Below are positions 10,023-17,391 of a stretch of 64,000 nucleotides of DNA, one piece after another. Position 1 is the first letter of the stretch, and each line of letters begins with the position of its first letter. The stretch is from the NCBI GenBank assembly GCA_910577205.1, contig CAJTMA010000001.1, positions 1 through 64,000 on the forward strand, given 5' to 3'. The position numbers were made by a program, and so were the translations under genes. The notes beneath the pieces are model-generated. The model was not told where the DNA came from. It saw only the letters and a list, made by a program, of their open reading frames with translations, and searched no databases. This DNA comes from an uncultured Alphaproteobacteria bacterium. Lineage in GTDB: Bacteria; Pseudomonadota; Alphaproteobacteria; RF32; CAG-239.

Positions 10023-10625
10023 ATGATAATCAAAGTAAAAACTTATTTTAACAAATATTGGACAAGATTACGGCAGTATCTCGAATCCACCACGTTTGTG
10101 AAGCAAATTATTATCTTGATTACGACAATAACAGCTGTTCTGGTTGTTATTATGGCGTGGTTTTTCAGCCCGAATCCGCTCATTAACAAAGCGGCCGTGG
10201 AATTGGCGCAGACAGCGGAAAATATTCGTTTGTTCTATCAGACCAAACCGGGGTATTGGGGGCTGAACGGCGAGCTGGCAATAAAAAATAATCTGCAAGC
10301 TTCGGGAATGATGAAAGACGGGATGCTGTATAATGCTTTCGGCAAGCCGGTGATTATCGGGCAAGATGCCGCAGGAAGCATTGTCATGCCTGGCACGCGG
10401 TATTTCATGATTACCTTTCCCGGACTTAACAAATCTGAATGCACCGCCATGGCGGCATTTCGCCTGAATGAAAGAGAAAGTTTGAGCCTGTTACAAATGG
10501 AAATTATGACTGACGGAAAAACTTTTGAATTTAATTGGGGCGGAAAACCCTCTTTGCCAATTACCAAAACCGACGCAGCTAAATATTGCGGCAAAACCAA
10601 TACCGTCAGCTGGCGTTTTGAATGA
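10023..10625 (+). CDS. Pilin-like protein without a canonical prepilin cleavage motif
   Basis: 200 aa from ATG 10023, 4 nt after the pilR stop; the frame is open upstream inside pilR but that part is a shadow. A 30-residue basic N terminus precedes one hydrophobic helix (about 31-50), as in a pilin, but I see no G|xxxxE cleavage motif. The following domain resembles the downstream major pilin: 'NIRLFYQT' matches pilin 'NIRTLYSG', 'GLNKSECTAM' matches 'GLGREACVSI', and a late 'DAAKYC' matches 'DAATSC'. I infer a minor pilin or a membrane-fixed assembly factor. It has a weak ribosome site and probably relies on coupling to pilR. Confidence 0.65.
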   Translation: MIIKVKTYFNKYWTRLRQYLESTTFVKQIIILITTITAVLVVIMAWFFSPNPLINKAAVELAQTAENIRLFYQTKPGYWGLNGELAIKNNLQASGMMKDGMLYNAFGKPVIIGQDAAGSIVMPGTRYFMITFPGLNKSECTAMAAFRLNERESLSLLQMEIMTDGKTFEFNWGGKPSLPITKTDAAKYCGKTNTVSWRFE

Positions 10626-10672
10626 TATAACGAAAGTTATATTATAGGTAAGGTATATGACTAAAGCCAGAA

Positions 10673-10700
10673 TTGTAACAAAATTTTAACCTGTTATACT
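10673..10700 (+). promoter_or_regulatory. Predicted sigma70-type promoter of the major pilin gene
   Basis: TTGTAA (10673-10678), 16-bp spacer, TATACT (10695-10700), then a short leader and AAGGAGA 6-7 nt before the pilin start. It separates the pilin from the rest of the operon, which fits the high expression needed for a major subunit. Prediction from sequence only. Confidence 0.55.
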
Positions 10701-10735
10701 TAAGATAGAATGCAGTTAAACTAAGGAGAAAGAAA

Positions 10736-11362
10736 ATGACTAACTTATTAAAAAAGAATGACCAGACCGGTCGTTCCATGGTGGAAATGCTCGGCGTGCT
10801 GGCAATTATCGGTGTTTTGTCAGTCGGTGGTATTGCCGGTTATTCCAAAGCGATGACCAAATTCAAAATTACCAAAACCTTTGACCAAGTTTCCATGACT
10901 GTGGCCAATATTCGTACTTTGTATTCCGGTCAACGTAGCTATTCCGGTTTAAAAACAGCCAATGCTTTTAACATGGGGGTTGTTCCCGCGGAAATGGAAG
11001 GTTCATCAGCGGGTTCACTGGTTAATGCTTTCCAGGGTAGTGTCACTATCGGAACTGGCGCATTTAACAGCAATACTGCCGGTGCATTTTATATTTCTTA
11101 CGGTGGTTTAGGACGTGAAGCCTGTGTCAGTATTTTAACAGCTGACTGGGGTTCCGGTTCTTCTTCCGGTTTTATCGGAATAACCGTCGGAAGCGGAACA
11201 TCCGGTATCACCACAGCATCGGTTCCTACTGTAAGTGCTAACAGCCCAACAGCTGGGAATGCAGTTTATGGCAACCTGAATCTTCCGGTTTCCCCGTCTG
11301 ATGCCGCAACCTCTTGTAACTGCACAAATGAGCAGTGTGTTATTACCTGGTATTATTTGTAA
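10736..11362 (+). CDS. pilS: Major type IVb prepilin (PilS-like)
   Basis: 208 aa with AAGGAGA upstream. The N terminus has a prepilin motif in which cleavage after Gly gives mature RSMVE with the conserved Glu at +5, followed by an unbroken hydrophobic helix ('MLGVLAIIGVLSVGG'). The long helix and C-terminal Cys residues (Cys-rich 'ATSCNCTNEQC' near the end) fit type IV pilins with a disulfide-closed D-region. The globular part is Gly/Ser/Thr-rich. It has its own promoter and a strong terminator, so it is likely the abundant subunit. A prepilin peptidase to process it is not encoded in this window. Confidence 0.92.
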   Translation: MTNLLKKNDQTGRSMVEMLGVLAIIGVLSVGGIAGYSKAMTKFKITKTFDQVSMTVANIRTLYSGQRSYSGLKTANAFNMGVVPAEMEGSSAGSLVNAFQGSVTIGTGAFNSNTAGAFYISYGGLGREACVSILTADWGSGSSSGFIGITVGSGTSGITTASVPTVSANSPTAGNAVYGNLNLPVSPSDAATSCNCTNEQCVITWYYL

Positions 11363-11380
11363 TATATAAATACCTTAATG

Positions 11381-11410
11381 AAAATCCCCGGATTTCCGGG
11401 GATTTTTTCT
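11381..11410 (+). terminator. Rho-independent terminator after the pilin gene
   Basis: An 11-bp perfect stem (AAAATCCCCGG / CCGGGGATTTT) with a 4-nt loop followed by a T run, 18 nt after the pilS stop. Confidence 0.9.
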
Positions 11411-11940
11411 TTTGTTTGCTACAAATGCAGGCATACAGCGAGAGTATGAAACATCTTTTTTGTTGAAGATGCCTAATTCTTTATGGTCATGCTCCGGCTT
11501 GACCAGAGCATCCGGGTAAAAAACAAAGCCATATCTAAAAACCTGGATTACCCGATCAAGTCGGGTAATGACGCGTAAAGGGTGAAGCATCCATAGTTAA
11601 AGCGGCACAAAGTCAACATTGCGGCTGTTTAGATATGGATTCTTCGTCACGCTGTTCCTCAGAATGACCCGAATGTCGGGTGCGTAAAAAGTCACCCCTA
11701 TGAGGGTTGCGGACAACCCGAGTATGAGGGCTTCAAAACAATCATTGTCATCACGAGCGGAGTGAAGTGATCCCGGCCTTATTAATTTGCTGAGATAGCC
11801 ACGTCATACCAACTCCAGACGTTCAGGGGCTCCTCTCTATGACGTTTAAAGGAAATTTGCTGAGATAGCTATGTTGCACCAACTCCTCGTGATGACGTTA
11901 TAAGATTTCTCGACTTCACTCGAAATGATAATAAGCTGAC
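11411..11940. repeat. Gene-free tract of dispersed repeat fragments
   Basis: About 600 bp between pilS and the second ATPase gene holds no convincing gene. It contains pieces of dispersed repeats: a 'tcttcgtcacgctgttcc...gaatgac' element at 11641-11668; a 'tcatcacgagcgg...agtgatcccggcc' element at 11748-11779 that returns inverted near 19907; a palindromic 'ggattacccgatc / gggtaatgac' piece near 11544-11575; and a direct repeat 'aatttgctgagatagc' at about 11786 and 11853. Short ORFs here follow the repeat sequence and are not genes. Confidence 0.7.
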
Positions 11941-12038
11941 AAATTATAAGAAAATGTCACAAAAGATTAAATAAAAATTATTCTTTTTAATGTTAGACTA
12001 GCACAATGTTGGTTTTGGCCCTAAACAAAGAGGACACA

Positions 12039-13001
12039 ATGGTTAAATTAAATGAAGTTTTATTTTCAGATATTTACATTACTCCGGAAAAGACCGCTTA
12101 TATTCCGGATAATGCAACGGCAAATGGCTTGGAAGTATTAGACGCTGAAGATTTTAATGAATTTTTTGATTTGATTGAGCAATCGTGGGATGGCAATAAT
12201 CCCAGTTATTCGGTTATGTATGACGGTATTTTTTACCGTGTTGAGCGGAGCGTTTCTATTTACGGGGTTCAATACTGCGCCCGTAAAATGCCGAAGCAAG
12301 TTCCGCCGTTCAACAGTCTTGGATACCCGACAGAATTATCACAATATTTGTTATCATTAAGCAATGCCTCGGGGCTTATCCTTTGCGCAGGCCCGACCGG
12401 CGCAGGTAAAACCACGACCATTTCCAGCTTGTTGAAAGAGTTTCTGACGCTGGAAGGCGGCTTTGCTTATACCATTGAAGATCCAACGGAAATGCCTTTA
12501 GACGGTGTCTACCATTCTGTTGCCGGCGGACTGGGGTTGTGCAAACAGACTTTGCCGCCTAACGGCCTGTGGGGCGACGGATTGAAATCAGCCCTGCGTT
12601 CCAAACCGCGGTTTATTATGGTGGGCGAGATTCGTACGCCGGACACCGCCAGCGAAGTTTTGCGCGCTGCAACTTCCGGACACTTGGTATTATCAACCAT
12701 TCACGCCAATAATATTACCGATGCCATCAACTCGGTGGTTAAATATGCGTCCTCAACAACAATGAGCGAAGAGCTGGCTTATGACCTGTTTTCACGCGGT
12801 ATGCTGGGTGTCCTTCATCAGACGCTGGGCGGTGTTAAAAACAAAAAACCGATGGTCAGCTATTTGTTTACCAATCCGGATTCAACCAAAGGCGACCAAG
12901 TCCGCGGCATTATTAAAGGCGGCAAGCTGAATTTGGCGACTTCTATTGAAACGCAGATGACCCGTATGAAACGCGGAAAAAATATTTTCCCTGATTTGTA
13001 A
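12039..13001 (+). CDS. PilT/DotB-like secretion ATPase
   Basis: 320 aa from ATG 12039 (AGAGGA 4-5 nt upstream); an upstream ATG at 12006 lacks a ribosome site. It carries Walker A 'GPTGAGKTT' (about residue 123), Asp box 'IEDPTEMP', Walker B 'FIMVGEIRT' and His box 'LVLSTIHANN'. It lacks the CxxC zinc element of assembly ATPases, so it resembles PilT retraction ATPases and DotB/TraJ-type ATPases. Beside this pil locus a role in pilus retraction is the simplest reading, but the family alone does not decide. Own transcription unit, ended by a strong terminator. Confidence 0.85.
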   Translation: MVKLNEVLFSDIYITPEKTAYIPDNATANGLEVLDAEDFNEFFDLIEQSWDGNNPSYSVMYDGIFYRVERSVSIYGVQYCARKMPKQVPPFNSLGYPTELSQYLLSLSNASGLILCAGPTGAGKTTTISSLLKEFLTLEGGFAYTIEDPTEMPLDGVYHSVAGGLGLCKQTLPPNGLWGDGLKSALRSKPRFIMVGEIRTPDTASEVLRAATSGHLVLSTIHANNITDAINSVVKYASSTTMSEELAYDLFSRGMLGVLHQTLGGVKNKKPMVSYLFTNPDSTKGDQVRGIIKGGKLNLATSIETQMTRMKRGKNIFPDL

Positions 13002-13013
13002 GAGTGTGTAATT

Positions 13014-13046
13014 AATCCCTCCCTTAGCAGTAAGGGAGGGATTTTA
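13014..13046 (+). terminator. Rho-independent terminator after the PilT-like gene
   Basis: A perfect 13-bp stem (AATCCCTCCCTTA and its complement) around the loop GCAG, followed by TTTTAAT. Confidence 0.9.
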
Positions 13047-13068
13047 ATAAGCAGCATTGTTGACATGA

Positions 13069-13140
13069 CTTCTTCGTCGCGAAGCTCCTCAGAATGACAT
13101 TTGGCTGAGATTACTTCGTCACGTTGTTCCTCGTAATGAC
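13069..13140. repeat. Two copies of a dispersed 'cttcgtc...gaatgac' element
   Basis: Two imperfect copies, at 13069-13100 and 13111-13140, of the element also seen at 11641-11668 and, inverted, at 19690-19721. No gene lies between 13002 and 13192. Confidence 0.65.
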
Positions 13141-13192
13141 ATTTTTTCGCCCCTGCCGCACGGGTTGCTTCCAAGGTTTTGAGCGGACAGGT

Positions 13193-13621
13193 TTAATCCC
13201 AAGGGAAAACAACCCAGATATCGGGAATATCTTCAACATAAATATCGGCAAAAGCTGCGCCTTGTTTTTTGGCATAGACTGCTGCCAATGTTGCTTTAGG
13301 AAACATCGGACGCAGCAGTTTAAAAGTCTTGCCGGTATCAGACAGGTCATCAATAACCAATGTCCGTTCATCAACATCGCCGACCGACGTATGAATGGTT
13401 ATTTCGTCATCCGCACGTTGTTTATCGCCATCATAAGAGCTCATGTTAACCACTTCGACATTGCGGATATCCAGCTCATAAGCTAAAATTCCCGCGGGGA
13501 TTAACCCGCCGCGGCTGACGGCAATGATTTTGTTATAACTGCCTTTTTCTTTTATTTTTTGAGCTAATTGTTTGGTATGCCGGTGGAATTCATCCCAGCT
13601 GATATAAAGTTTTTCAGGCAT
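13193..13621 (-). CDS. gpt: Xanthine/guanine phosphoribosyltransferase
   Basis: 142 aa from the ATG at 13621, close to the usual size of Gpt (about 150 aa). The frame is open upstream but that part overlaps the tlpA-like gene. It has 'VSRGGLIPAGILAYEL' near the N terminus and the PRPP-binding loop 'LVIDDLSDTGKT' (about residues 81-92), both typical of the bacterial Gpt type, and a late aromatic/Pro 'VVFPWD' end. The enzyme converts guanine or xanthine plus PRPP to GMP or XMP. It follows the thioredoxin-like gene by 10 nt, so the two are likely co-transcribed. Confidence 0.85.
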   Translation of the reverse strand: MPEKLYISWDEFHRHTKQLAQKIKEKGSYNKIIAVSRGGLIPAGILAYELDIRNVEVVNMSSYDGDKQRADDEITIHTSVGDVDERTLVIDDLSDTGKTFKLLRPMFPKATLAAVYAKKQGAAFADIYVEDIPDIWVVFPWD

Positions 13622-13631
13622 TGTCAGTCTT

Positions 13632-14174
13632 TCATTGGTTATGTTGGGCTTTAATTTTGTAAATATATTCAATAACGTCGTCGTCATCCCATTCGGCAGA
13701 ACCGCGGATACGCCCGATTTCTTGTCCGTGACGGTTAATAAGCACCGTATTCGGTGATGTAAAAATTCCTAAATCAGCAGATAAATCGCCTTTTTTATCA
13801 ACATAAAAATCTAAGTCAGGGGCACCATATTTGCGCAGAAATCGCTGCTGTTCCTCCAGGCTTTTCCATTCGCTGGCCGGAGATATAATCACAACTTTAA
13901 TCCCGTTGTCTGCCACTTTTTTGCTAAAATTATTAAGGTTGTCAAGCTCGCGGATGCACGGCGTGCAGTGACGCGACCAAAAATTTGCCACCACAAACTG
14001 GCCTTCAAAATCTGTCAGCTTATAAGCCTTGCCGTCCTCAGCATAATGAAACATCTCTCTGGAAGGAAGCGCCCGCGGTTCGTCAAAAACATTTACCGGA
14101 TTAGGCCGGAAGATGCCTCCCCAGCCGCCAAGCATTAACACTGCTACCCATATATGTATGTATTTTTTTATCAT
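13632..14174 (-). CDS. TlpA/ResA-like membrane-anchored thioredoxin-fold protein
   Basis: 180 aa. An N-terminal hydrophobic segment (about residues 7-22) serves as signal anchor or signal peptide. The thioredoxin-like domain has the active site 'SRHCTPCIREL' (CTPC) and a cis-Pro context ('TSPNTVLINRHG'). Such proteins act in the periplasm in disulfide reduction, for example in cytochrome maturation. It is the first gene of a two-gene minus-strand unit with gpt and is divergent from the lipoprotein/TerY-like operon. Confidence 0.82.
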   Translation of the reverse strand: MIKKYIHIWVAVLMLGGWGGIFRPNPVNVFDEPRALPSREMFHYAEDGKAYKLTDFEGQFVVANFWSRHCTPCIRELDNLNNFSKKVADNGIKVVIISPASEWKSLEEQQRFLRKYGAPDLDFYVDKKGDLSADLGIFTSPNTVLINRHGQEIGRIRGSAEWDDDDVIEYIYKIKAQHNQ

Positions 14175-14213
14175 CTGCCTATTAATAACTGACTTTTAGT
14201 TTTTGTAATTCGG

Positions 14214-14241
14214 TTGCTTTGAGAGTATATATTTATATAAT
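14214..14241 (+). promoter_or_regulatory. Predicted sigma70-type promoter of the lipoprotein/VWA/PP2C/kinase operon
   Basis: TTGCTT (14214-14219), a 16-bp spacer, and a perfect TATAAT (14236-14241), about 30 nt ahead of the lipoprotein start. Confidence 0.65.
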
Positions 14242-14270
14242 TGCTTATCAGACAACAAAAAGGTTAAAAA

Positions 14271-14405
14271 ATGAAAAATTTTTACAAATTAATCATGTTG
14301 CTGTTGATGGCGCTGTGCGTTTTGCAGGCCAGCGGCTGCGGTAAAATGTCTAATCCCGCGCCGATTGAGGGCAGCGGGTATCCGCATAAATATCCACGGC
14401 ATTAA
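14271..14405 (+). CDS. 44-aa small lipoprotein
   Basis: ATG 14271 follows AAGG; the peptide has a short basic n-region, a hydrophobic stretch and a lipobox (QASGC, Cys 23), and the mature part is only about 22 residues (Pro/Gly/His-rich). It resembles the small lipopeptide class seen in many Gram-negatives (LptM-like size), but the family is not assigned. It is the first gene after the 14214 promoter and ends 14 nt before the VWA gene. Confidence 0.7.
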   Translation: MKNFYKLIMLLLMALCVLQASGCGKMSNPAPIEGSGYPHKYPRH

Positions 14406-14419
14406 AAGGAGCTCCGCTT

Positions 14420-15109
14420 ATGTCAGGTGACGATAAATTTGTAGACGAGATGATTCCCTATGTGGAATTTGCCGATAATGCCAACGAGCGCACCCCTTGC
14501 GTGCTGGTTTTGGATTGTTCCGGCTCTATGCGCGGCGAACCGATTAAACAGCTTAATGCCGGGCTTAAAGCCTTAGAAAAAGAGCTGAAAGAAGATATTG
14601 ACGCCAGTTCGCGAGTGCAGCTGTTGATTATTAAGGCATTCGGCAAAGACGAGGCGGTTATTTCCTCTGACTGGATTGACGCTATGAATTTTACCGCGCC
14701 GGAGATGGAAGCCGGTGGGTTAACGCCTCTGGGCAAAGCCATGGAATTGGCGCTACAAAAAATTGAAGAGCAGAAATGCCTGTATGACAGTTGCGGCATT
14801 ACCTCAAAACGCCCGTGGATTTTCCTTATCAGCGACGGCGAGCCGACTGACTATGACTGGGAAATTATTGCTGAAAAATGCCGTTATGCGCAAAAGAACA
14901 AAAAAGTCGTGGTGCACGCCGTGGGAACTCAAGGCGCTAATCTTGATAAGCTGGCAAAATTTTCGCTGATGGCTCCGAAACGTCTGACAGGCTTGAAATT
15001 TACTGAATTTTTCTTATGGCTGAGCCGCAGCGTGTCTTGTATTTCTAAAGCTGCGCCCAATATCCCCGATTTATTGGAAGATACCGGTGACTGGGATGAA
15101 GACAAATAA
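14420..15109 (+). CDS. TerY-like von Willebrand factor A domain protein
   Basis: 229 aa. A single VWA domain with a full metal-binding MIDAS: D-x-S-x-S at residues 32-36 (DCSGS), a Thr in 'GGLTPLGKAM' and 'ISDGEPTD'. There is no signal peptide or membrane segment. VWA proteins of this size occur with PP2C phosphatases and protein kinases in TerY-P triads. AAGGAG lies upstream of the start, and the end overlaps the phosphatase gene by 23 nt. I infer a cytoplasmic signalling role; the target is unknown. Confidence 0.82.
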   Translation: MSGDDKFVDEMIPYVEFADNANERTPCVLVLDCSGSMRGEPIKQLNAGLKALEKELKEDIDASSRVQLLIIKAFGKDEAVISSDWIDAMNFTAPEMEAGGLTPLGKAMELALQKIEEQKCLYDSCGITSKRPWIFLISDGEPTDYDWEIIAEKCRYAQKNKKVVVHAVGTQGANLDKLAKFSLMAPKRLTGLKFTEFFLWLSRSVSCISKAAPNIPDLLEDTGDWDEDK

Positions 15110-15839
15110 TATCCGCGTTTTGGCAACCAGTCTGGCCGGACCACTGCATAATGCCAAAAATCTGCCTTGTCAGGATTACTGCAAATACAGTACCGAGGGC
15201 AAGAATTTTGTGGCGGTTGTTTCTGACGGGGCTGGTTCTTCCAAGCACGGAAAAATCGGTGCGCGGGTTATTTGCAACACCTTGACCGACTTGCTGCCCA
15301 ACGCAGATTTTTCAAACGCCAAAGAAGCCGTTGTCAAAGCCATTATGATTGCCCGGAACAAGCTGCTGCGTCATCGCCTGAACAAAAGCAAAAATGAGGC
15401 CGGGCTGGTGGATTTTGCGGCAACGCTGGTCGGGGTTATGTATCACCGCAATAAAGGACTGTTTTTTCATATCGGGGACGGTGCGGCACTGGCTTTCCAT
15501 CAGGATAATTTTGAGCATTTCACTGCCTCTCGTCCCGAAAACGGCGCTTTTTCCTGCGAAACTTATTTCTACACCATGGATGACTGGAAAGACAGCCTGC
15601 GCTTTACTTCCTTTGACAAAGCGCACACCTTGTTTTTAATGAGCGACGGGCTGACAAATTTTACTTTCTCCTCGGATTACAGCAGAATCGAGAAAAACTT
15701 CATTGTGCCGATTGATGCGTTTCTGAATCAACAGACTAACCGGCGCAAAGCCAAGCGTGCTTTGGAAAATACGCTTAACACCGCGCGCGCGCGCCAGCTC
15801 AATTCAGACGATAAAACCTTGATGTGGGTGAAGCTGTGA
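15087..15839 (+). CDS. PP2C-family serine/threonine phosphatase
   Basis: 250 aa from GTG 15087, which has GGAAG 6 nt upstream; ATG 15096 is an alternative. The metal-binding signatures of PP2C phosphatases are visible: 'VVSDGAGSS' (Asp 47), 'FHIGDGAALAF' and 'FLMSDGLTNF'. It overlaps the VWA gene and ends in a GTGA overlap with the kinase gene, so the three products are translationally coupled. It should remove phosphates put on by the adjacent kinase. Confidence 0.85.
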   Translation: MTGMKTNNIRVLATSLAGPLHNAKNLPCQDYCKYSTEGKNFVAVVSDGAGSSKHGKIGARVICNTLTDLLPNADFSNAKEAVVKAIMIARNKLLRHRLNKSKNEAGLVDFAATLVGVMYHRNKGLFFHIGDGAALAFHQDNFEHFTASRPENGAFSCETYFYTMDDWKDSLRFTSFDKAHTLFLMSDGLTNFTFSSDYSRIEKNFIVPIDAFLNQQTNRRKAKRALENTLNTARARQLNSDDKTLMWVKL

Positions 15840-17287
15840 CTGAAGTGGTTTATAATGCAATTTATGCTGACGGGCATTTTGAAAAAATCAGTTTGGGCGA
15901 ACTAATTAATAAAGGCGGCGCGGCTGGCAAAATTTATCTGGTAGAAGCCCACCCTCGCAGCGTGGCAAAAATATTCCACAACCGCAGCAAAAGCTCCACA
16001 AACCGGCAAAAGCTCGAAGCTATGCTGATGAATCGCCCCAATATTCCAAAGACAATGAAAAATGGCGAAGAATATGTGCAAATCGCTTGGCCGGACGCTG
16101 TTTTGGAAGATGAAAACGGATTTTGCGTCGGCTACCTGATGCCGATGATTAATATGGATAATGCGGTGTCGCTTGACCATCTTATGCAAAAAGCCATTCG
16201 CAAAAAACTCGGGCTGCCGGAAAAATATGCATACCGGGTCTTTGCCGCTTATAACGTGGCGGCGATGGTAGCGGCTATGCATAAATGCGGGCACTATATT
16301 GTCGACCTTAAGCCCTCTAACGTGTCGGTTTATAAGGACACAATGATGGTAGCGATGGTTGACTGCGACGGTTTTTCAATTCAAGGCGAAAACAACAATC
16401 GCTATCCCGCAGAATTTGTCAGCGAAGAATATATTTATCCCGAAGGAATGGATTTGGGCTGCGATGAAATGGGCGAAGAGCAGGACAAATTCGCTTTGGC
16501 GGTTATGATTTTCAAACTGCTGAACAACGGCATTCACCCTTTTTCAGGCGTTCCGCGCAAAAATGACAGCGCGATGCTGACAATTCAGAACCGAATTGAA
16601 GAATATCATTACGCCTATGGTTTGTGGCCGGACAGCTACCAAGCCCCCCACCCTTACAGCATTCACGAATATTTTGACAAGAAAACGCTGGAGCTGTTTG
16701 AACGGGCTTTTGTTCGCGGGATGGAACGCCCATCGGCTAAAGAATGGCAAGAACATCTGCGGGCGCTTGTGCCGCAGCTTAAACCCTGCAAGAAAAATCC
16801 CGAGCACGTTTATTTTACTTCCAAAGGCTGCGGCTTGTGCGTTGCGGAAGAAAGATTTCGCGGCACTTTGAAAGATGTTAAAAAACAAGCGGAAACCCCG
16901 CAAATGGTCAGAGGCATGGAAATTTCCACCCTCTCTGTGGAACACGCTGAAAAGGACAAAGCCGAAAAACTGCACCAAAACCACAAGCTCAACCGCATTG
17001 CGGCTGCCGGCATTTTTGCTTATTTGTTGTTTTTTGCCTTTTTATATTATGCGCTTAAGCCTTTTGAAGACGGCATAAATGATTTGGGACTGGGAATGCA
17101 GGCAATTTTGTTCACGCTTACCATGCTGGGCATTAACAGCGCTCTGCAACATTTATCCCCTAAATTTCCGCTGCTGCAAAACAAAGCCATTCCGCTTATG
17201 CTGCAAGTTTATGCCTTTATTTGCATTTTTATTACCCTCATTTCTTTAAATCACCTACCTGAAGGTATATTTAATCTCGCGTTTTAA
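15836..17287 (+). CDS. Membrane-anchored protein kinase of the TerY-P/YegI type
   Basis: About 483 aa. GTG 15836 overlaps the phosphatase stop (GTGA); GTG 15824 is also possible. Kinase features (numbered from 15824): Gly-rich loop 'NKGGAAGKIYLV', Lys 49 in 'SVAKIF', catalytic loop 'DLKPSN' (161-166) and 'VDCDGFSI' in place of DFG, as in YegI-like kinases. A Cys-rich knuckle follows the kinase domain ('CKKNPEHVYF...GCGLC'), then a helical stretch and two or three C-terminal transmembrane helices. It is the last gene of the VWA-PP2C-kinase triad. Substrates are unknown. Confidence 0.82.
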   Translation: MTEVVYNAIYADGHFEKISLGELINKGGAAGKIYLVEAHPRSVAKIFHNRSKSSTNRQKLEAMLMNRPNIPKTMKNGEEYVQIAWPDAVLEDENGFCVGYLMPMINMDNAVSLDHLMQKAIRKKLGLPEKYAYRVFAAYNVAAMVAAMHKCGHYIVDLKPSNVSVYKDTMMVAMVDCDGFSIQGENNNRYPAEFVSEEYIYPEGMDLGCDEMGEEQDKFALAVMIFKLLNNGIHPFSGVPRKNDSAMLTIQNRIEEYHYAYGLWPDSYQAPHPYSIHEYFDKKTLELFERAFVRGMERPSAKEWQEHLRALVPQLKPCKKNPEHVYFTSKGCGLCVAEERFRGTLKDVKKQAETPQMVRGMEISTLSVEHAEKDKAEKLHQNHKLNRIAAAGIFAYLLFFAFLYYALKPFEDGINDLGLGMQAILFTLTMLGINSALQHLSPKFPLLQNKAIPLMLQVYAFICIFITLISLNHLPEGIFNLAF

Positions 17288-17391
17288 GAGCAAATTGTCA
17301 TAAAATTGTAACAATTGTCAGATTTTGCTCCACAAAATATTTTTTTTGTGTTATAGCTGTATACGAATTTAATTTAGCAAGGAATACCGAG

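Noticed and set aside
11375-11590. A 71-codon minus-strand frame after the pilin gene
   Set aside because: It reads through the terminator and dispersed repeats.
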